Assembly (NCBI GenBank): GCA_029204225.1
Contig: CM055096.1
Span: 7,435,965 to 7,499,964, forward strand
DNA: 64,000 nt
Reading direction: 5' to 3'
From: Diphasiastrum complanatum
Lineage: Eukaryota; Streptophyta; Lycopodiopsida; Lycopodiales; Lycopodiaceae
Within the stretch, counting starts at the first letter, position 1, and the number at the start of each line of letters is the position of its first letter. Below the pieces are notes generated by a model. That model did no database searches. It saw nothing but the letters and a program-made list of their open reading frames with translations, and had not been told where the DNA came from. Positions 61,504 to 64,000 of this stretch are shown here, piece after piece. A program made the position numbers and the translations under genes.

Positions 61504-62262
61504 ATGCATTTCTCATCAACTACAAGCAAGGGAGGAGCCACTTGTTTTGTTACTTTCATTGATGATTTCACAAGATTCACTTGGATATATCTTCTTGTTT
61601 CTAAATCTATGGTGTTTGATCATTTTCTTATTTTCAAAGCTTATGTAGAGAAGCAATTCTCATTCAAGATTAAAGCTCTTAGAAGTGATGGAGGTGGTGA
61701 ATATATCTCCAATAAATTTCATGATTTTTGTGAGCTTGAAGGCATCAAAAGAGAGTTCTCTTTGCCTACTCTCCATCTCAAAGGCTGTATGGGCTGCCTT
61801 GCGATATTGTTGGTGATCGTGATCCTAAATTCATTGAAAACTTATGGCAAACACTGTTTGAAAAGTTGAAAACAAGTTTGAGTATAAGTTCTATGGATCA
61901 TCTTGAATCAGACGACCAAACAAAAATGACCAATATAGAGAACATACTTCATGTATATGTGGGCCATCAGGGGTCTGATTGGGAAGGATACACTCCACTA
62001 GTGGAATTTGCATACAATAGTGCAAAACACTCAATAATTTAGCCCTTTCATGCTTATGTACAATTATCAACCTCGATCACCGATTAATGGTAGCATGAAG
62101 AACCTGAATGTGCAAACCTCAATCGATTTCCTTGCAAACATGCAAAAAATGTTACAGTTGGCTAAAAACAACATAAGGAGTGTCCAAGATAGGGCGAGGC
62201 ACTATGTTAACCTGTTTCAAAAGCACAAGAAATTCAATGTTAGCCGATTCTCTAGTGCTTAG
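61504..62262 (+). pseudogene. Chimeric integrase: copia core joined to gypsy core
   Basis: 61525-61770 reads as copia integrase: GGATCFVTFIDDFTRFTWIY, then KIKALRSDGGGEYIS with the second catalytic Asp, then FCELEGIKREFS. Just after, in another frame, the text becomes gypsy integrase: GDRDPKFIENLWQTLF (second Asp of the gypsy type), SDWEGYTPLVEFAYNSAKH, and downstream frames to about 62262. The copia part lacks the final Glu region and the gypsy part lacks the zinc finger and first Asp. The switch lies at about 61765-61795. Confidence 0.72.
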
Positions 62263-64000
62263 ACTTCTCATTCTGGTTCTAGGTCCCGAGAGGGATAAGG
62301 CCTAGAAATGTGAATTTTGCCCTTCATTTCAGGGGTATTTTCCTCAAGTTTTAGGACTGTGCCTTTAGATTTTTAGTATGTAGCTTTCAACTCTAGGATC
62401 ATGACCTCTGATAGGATATGGACTTCTATGTATATATACGTGCCTTTAAAGTCAGGTGATTCTCACTGGGTAAGACTATGCCCTTAGAAGATCTTACGAG
62501 AAATGTTTGGCAAAAAGGCTAGTTCTCGTGAAACTGATATGAGAGGGTCTTATTCTTATTCGTCATGTTTCCTTGCTATATAGAGTGCTCATGGGGAGGA
62601 AGTTATACATGTCCCTTTGTTTGGTAAGGGGTGGTATTTCACCGGCCGTCAGGCCTAGGTATTTCACTAGGCATTTTTTATGGCGTGTGTGACTAGTGCG
62701 ACGTTTAACCAAGGCGGTGTACTTCAACCATGGACGGTGGATGGCCTGCTCTGGTGTTTCATAGAGGTCAAGTCCAATTGACACACTTCATAAATGACGA
62801 AAAATCGGAAAAAAATGCTTCGGAACTTGATGTTTTAGTGTCGGTCAACTAACACTTCCATACTAGTGAAGTGTAAAGCGTATGTATAAAAACCGTTTTC
62901 TTACTCATTCACAAAGTTGAAATTTCGATAGAATCTAGTGCAGTATGCAAATCACATCACACAATCACCATAGCCACTCCTCACAAGCTCTCCTAGATGG
63001 CACAACAAAAGTTTTGTCTATTATGAAGAAACATTGTACATATAGCAAAGCCCCAAACTGCATGGGCTCAACAGGTGTCACTAAACTGGCCTACCACATG
63101 CCAAACTAGAGTTAGACCCAATATGGCCAGATATACTGACAAACCCAGGACATGCCCCTGAGTATAGCATAAGGAACTCAAAATCACTGTACAGGCTAAT
63201 TTCTTCCAACGTGTGGCTACCCGGCTAACCCAAGTAGCCGTCTACGGGATCAGTGCCCGATCACATCCCGAACACAGCCATATATAGTAAACCAAATAAA
63301 CTGTACACCAATTACATCATCACATTTAGAGCTTATACTATTGAATCAGATCAAAACTGATTTCTAACTCTCTCTCCCTTAAGCTTAAATGTGATAAGAG
63401 TGAAAAACAATATATTGCAGTAGTTTGGAGTGTCCAAAAGATGTTATGCATGTCTTGCTACTCTGTACTTGACTCACACTCAAGCACACCAACAAACCAC
63501 CAGGTTTGACTCACAAAGTATCATGCAAACACAATGCTCATACAGAGAGTCTACCATACTCTCGACCAACTGACTTGTCCCCAATCTGACTTGAACACAA
63601 GTGGACCACATGAGTGACATGGCTCAAACTAAGGAAATCCCACTGCCACCATGAGACTTACATCCTCCATCTAGCTAGGCTGACATCCTATCAGACACTT
63701 GAGCCAAGCTGAAGACATAAGTTATCTCTCACCCATGACCGAGGAGGTCTCAGAAGGAAGAGAGTAGAAGAAGCTGAGAGCCGAGCGTGAGAGCCGAGAA
63801 AATACTAGCTAGGAAGATAGTGATTAACTATGTGAGCCTACGTGGTCTATCCCAAAGAAGGAATGACCAAGTAGGAGCTAGTAACATTTTCTTGAATAGT
63901 TGTAATAAATGTAGAGCTCCCTTAAAATAGTAAGAGTGAGTCACCTTTTGATGGTGACCTCTAGTGGAAGGGCAAATTCCACATGTAATTTCTAATTTAG
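62263..64000. other. Intergenic, nothing recognised
   Basis: No coding motif, primer-binding site or long repeat was recognised. Short words such as GGTATTTCAC recur near 62632-62660. Confidence 0.5.

Overview
This window looks like nuclear DNA of a vascular plant, in a repeat-rich, gene-poor region. Supporting signs are Ty1/copia and Ty3/gypsy LTR-retrotransposon remains on both strands, a CACTA (Tnp2-type) DNA transposon, initiator-tRNA-Met primer-binding sites next to LTRs, long (GA)n/(CT)n and (GT)n/(CA)n microsatellites, and two copies of an intron-containing plant cytochrome P450 of the CYP85 clan (CYP716-like). The long GA tracts would suit a fern or another large-genome plant, but nothing here fixes the species. 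There is no bacterial-type operon, CRISPR array, rRNA or confident tRNA gene.

Layout. 1-3.4 kb: microsatellites and short tandem duplications, no confident gene. 3.4-7.4 kb: a decayed minus-strand gypsy element with RT, RNase H, integrase, a second RNase H placed after the integrase, and two unidentified ORFs. 8.3-16.5 kb: a minus-strand CACTA transposase split by a 6.4-kb LTR element (8974-15365) with an exact 5-bp target-site duplication. 17.86-28.67 kb (unit A) and 47.55-58.58 kb (unit B): an ~11-kb direct duplication, nearly identical outside its microsatellites. Each unit carries the P450, three copia fragments and an unidentified broken ORF. Unit A's right flank (28342-29132) is repeated in inverted orientation at unit B's left flank (46740-47530, the same 791 bp). 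29.1-47.5 kb: LTR-element debris, including a non-coding plus-strand LTR element (35909-about 39311) whose leader has a five-copy hairpin array, a copia gag with its LTR, and a minus-strand copia 3' end lying inside a plus-strand copia. 58.6-64 kb: an LTR fragment, unassigned sequence, and a copia integrase fused to a gypsy integrase.

No gene here is clearly intact. The P450 copies retain the membrane anchor, I-helix and ExxR motif, but no exon for the heme-binding cysteine is visible in either unit, so they are best read as truncated or captured copies. The most interesting feature is the duplicated P450-bearing unit and its long inverted flanks. It could be a large terminal-inverted-repeat element that has captured a gene, or a segmental duplication rearranged by TE recombination. 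Sequence alone does not decide between these.
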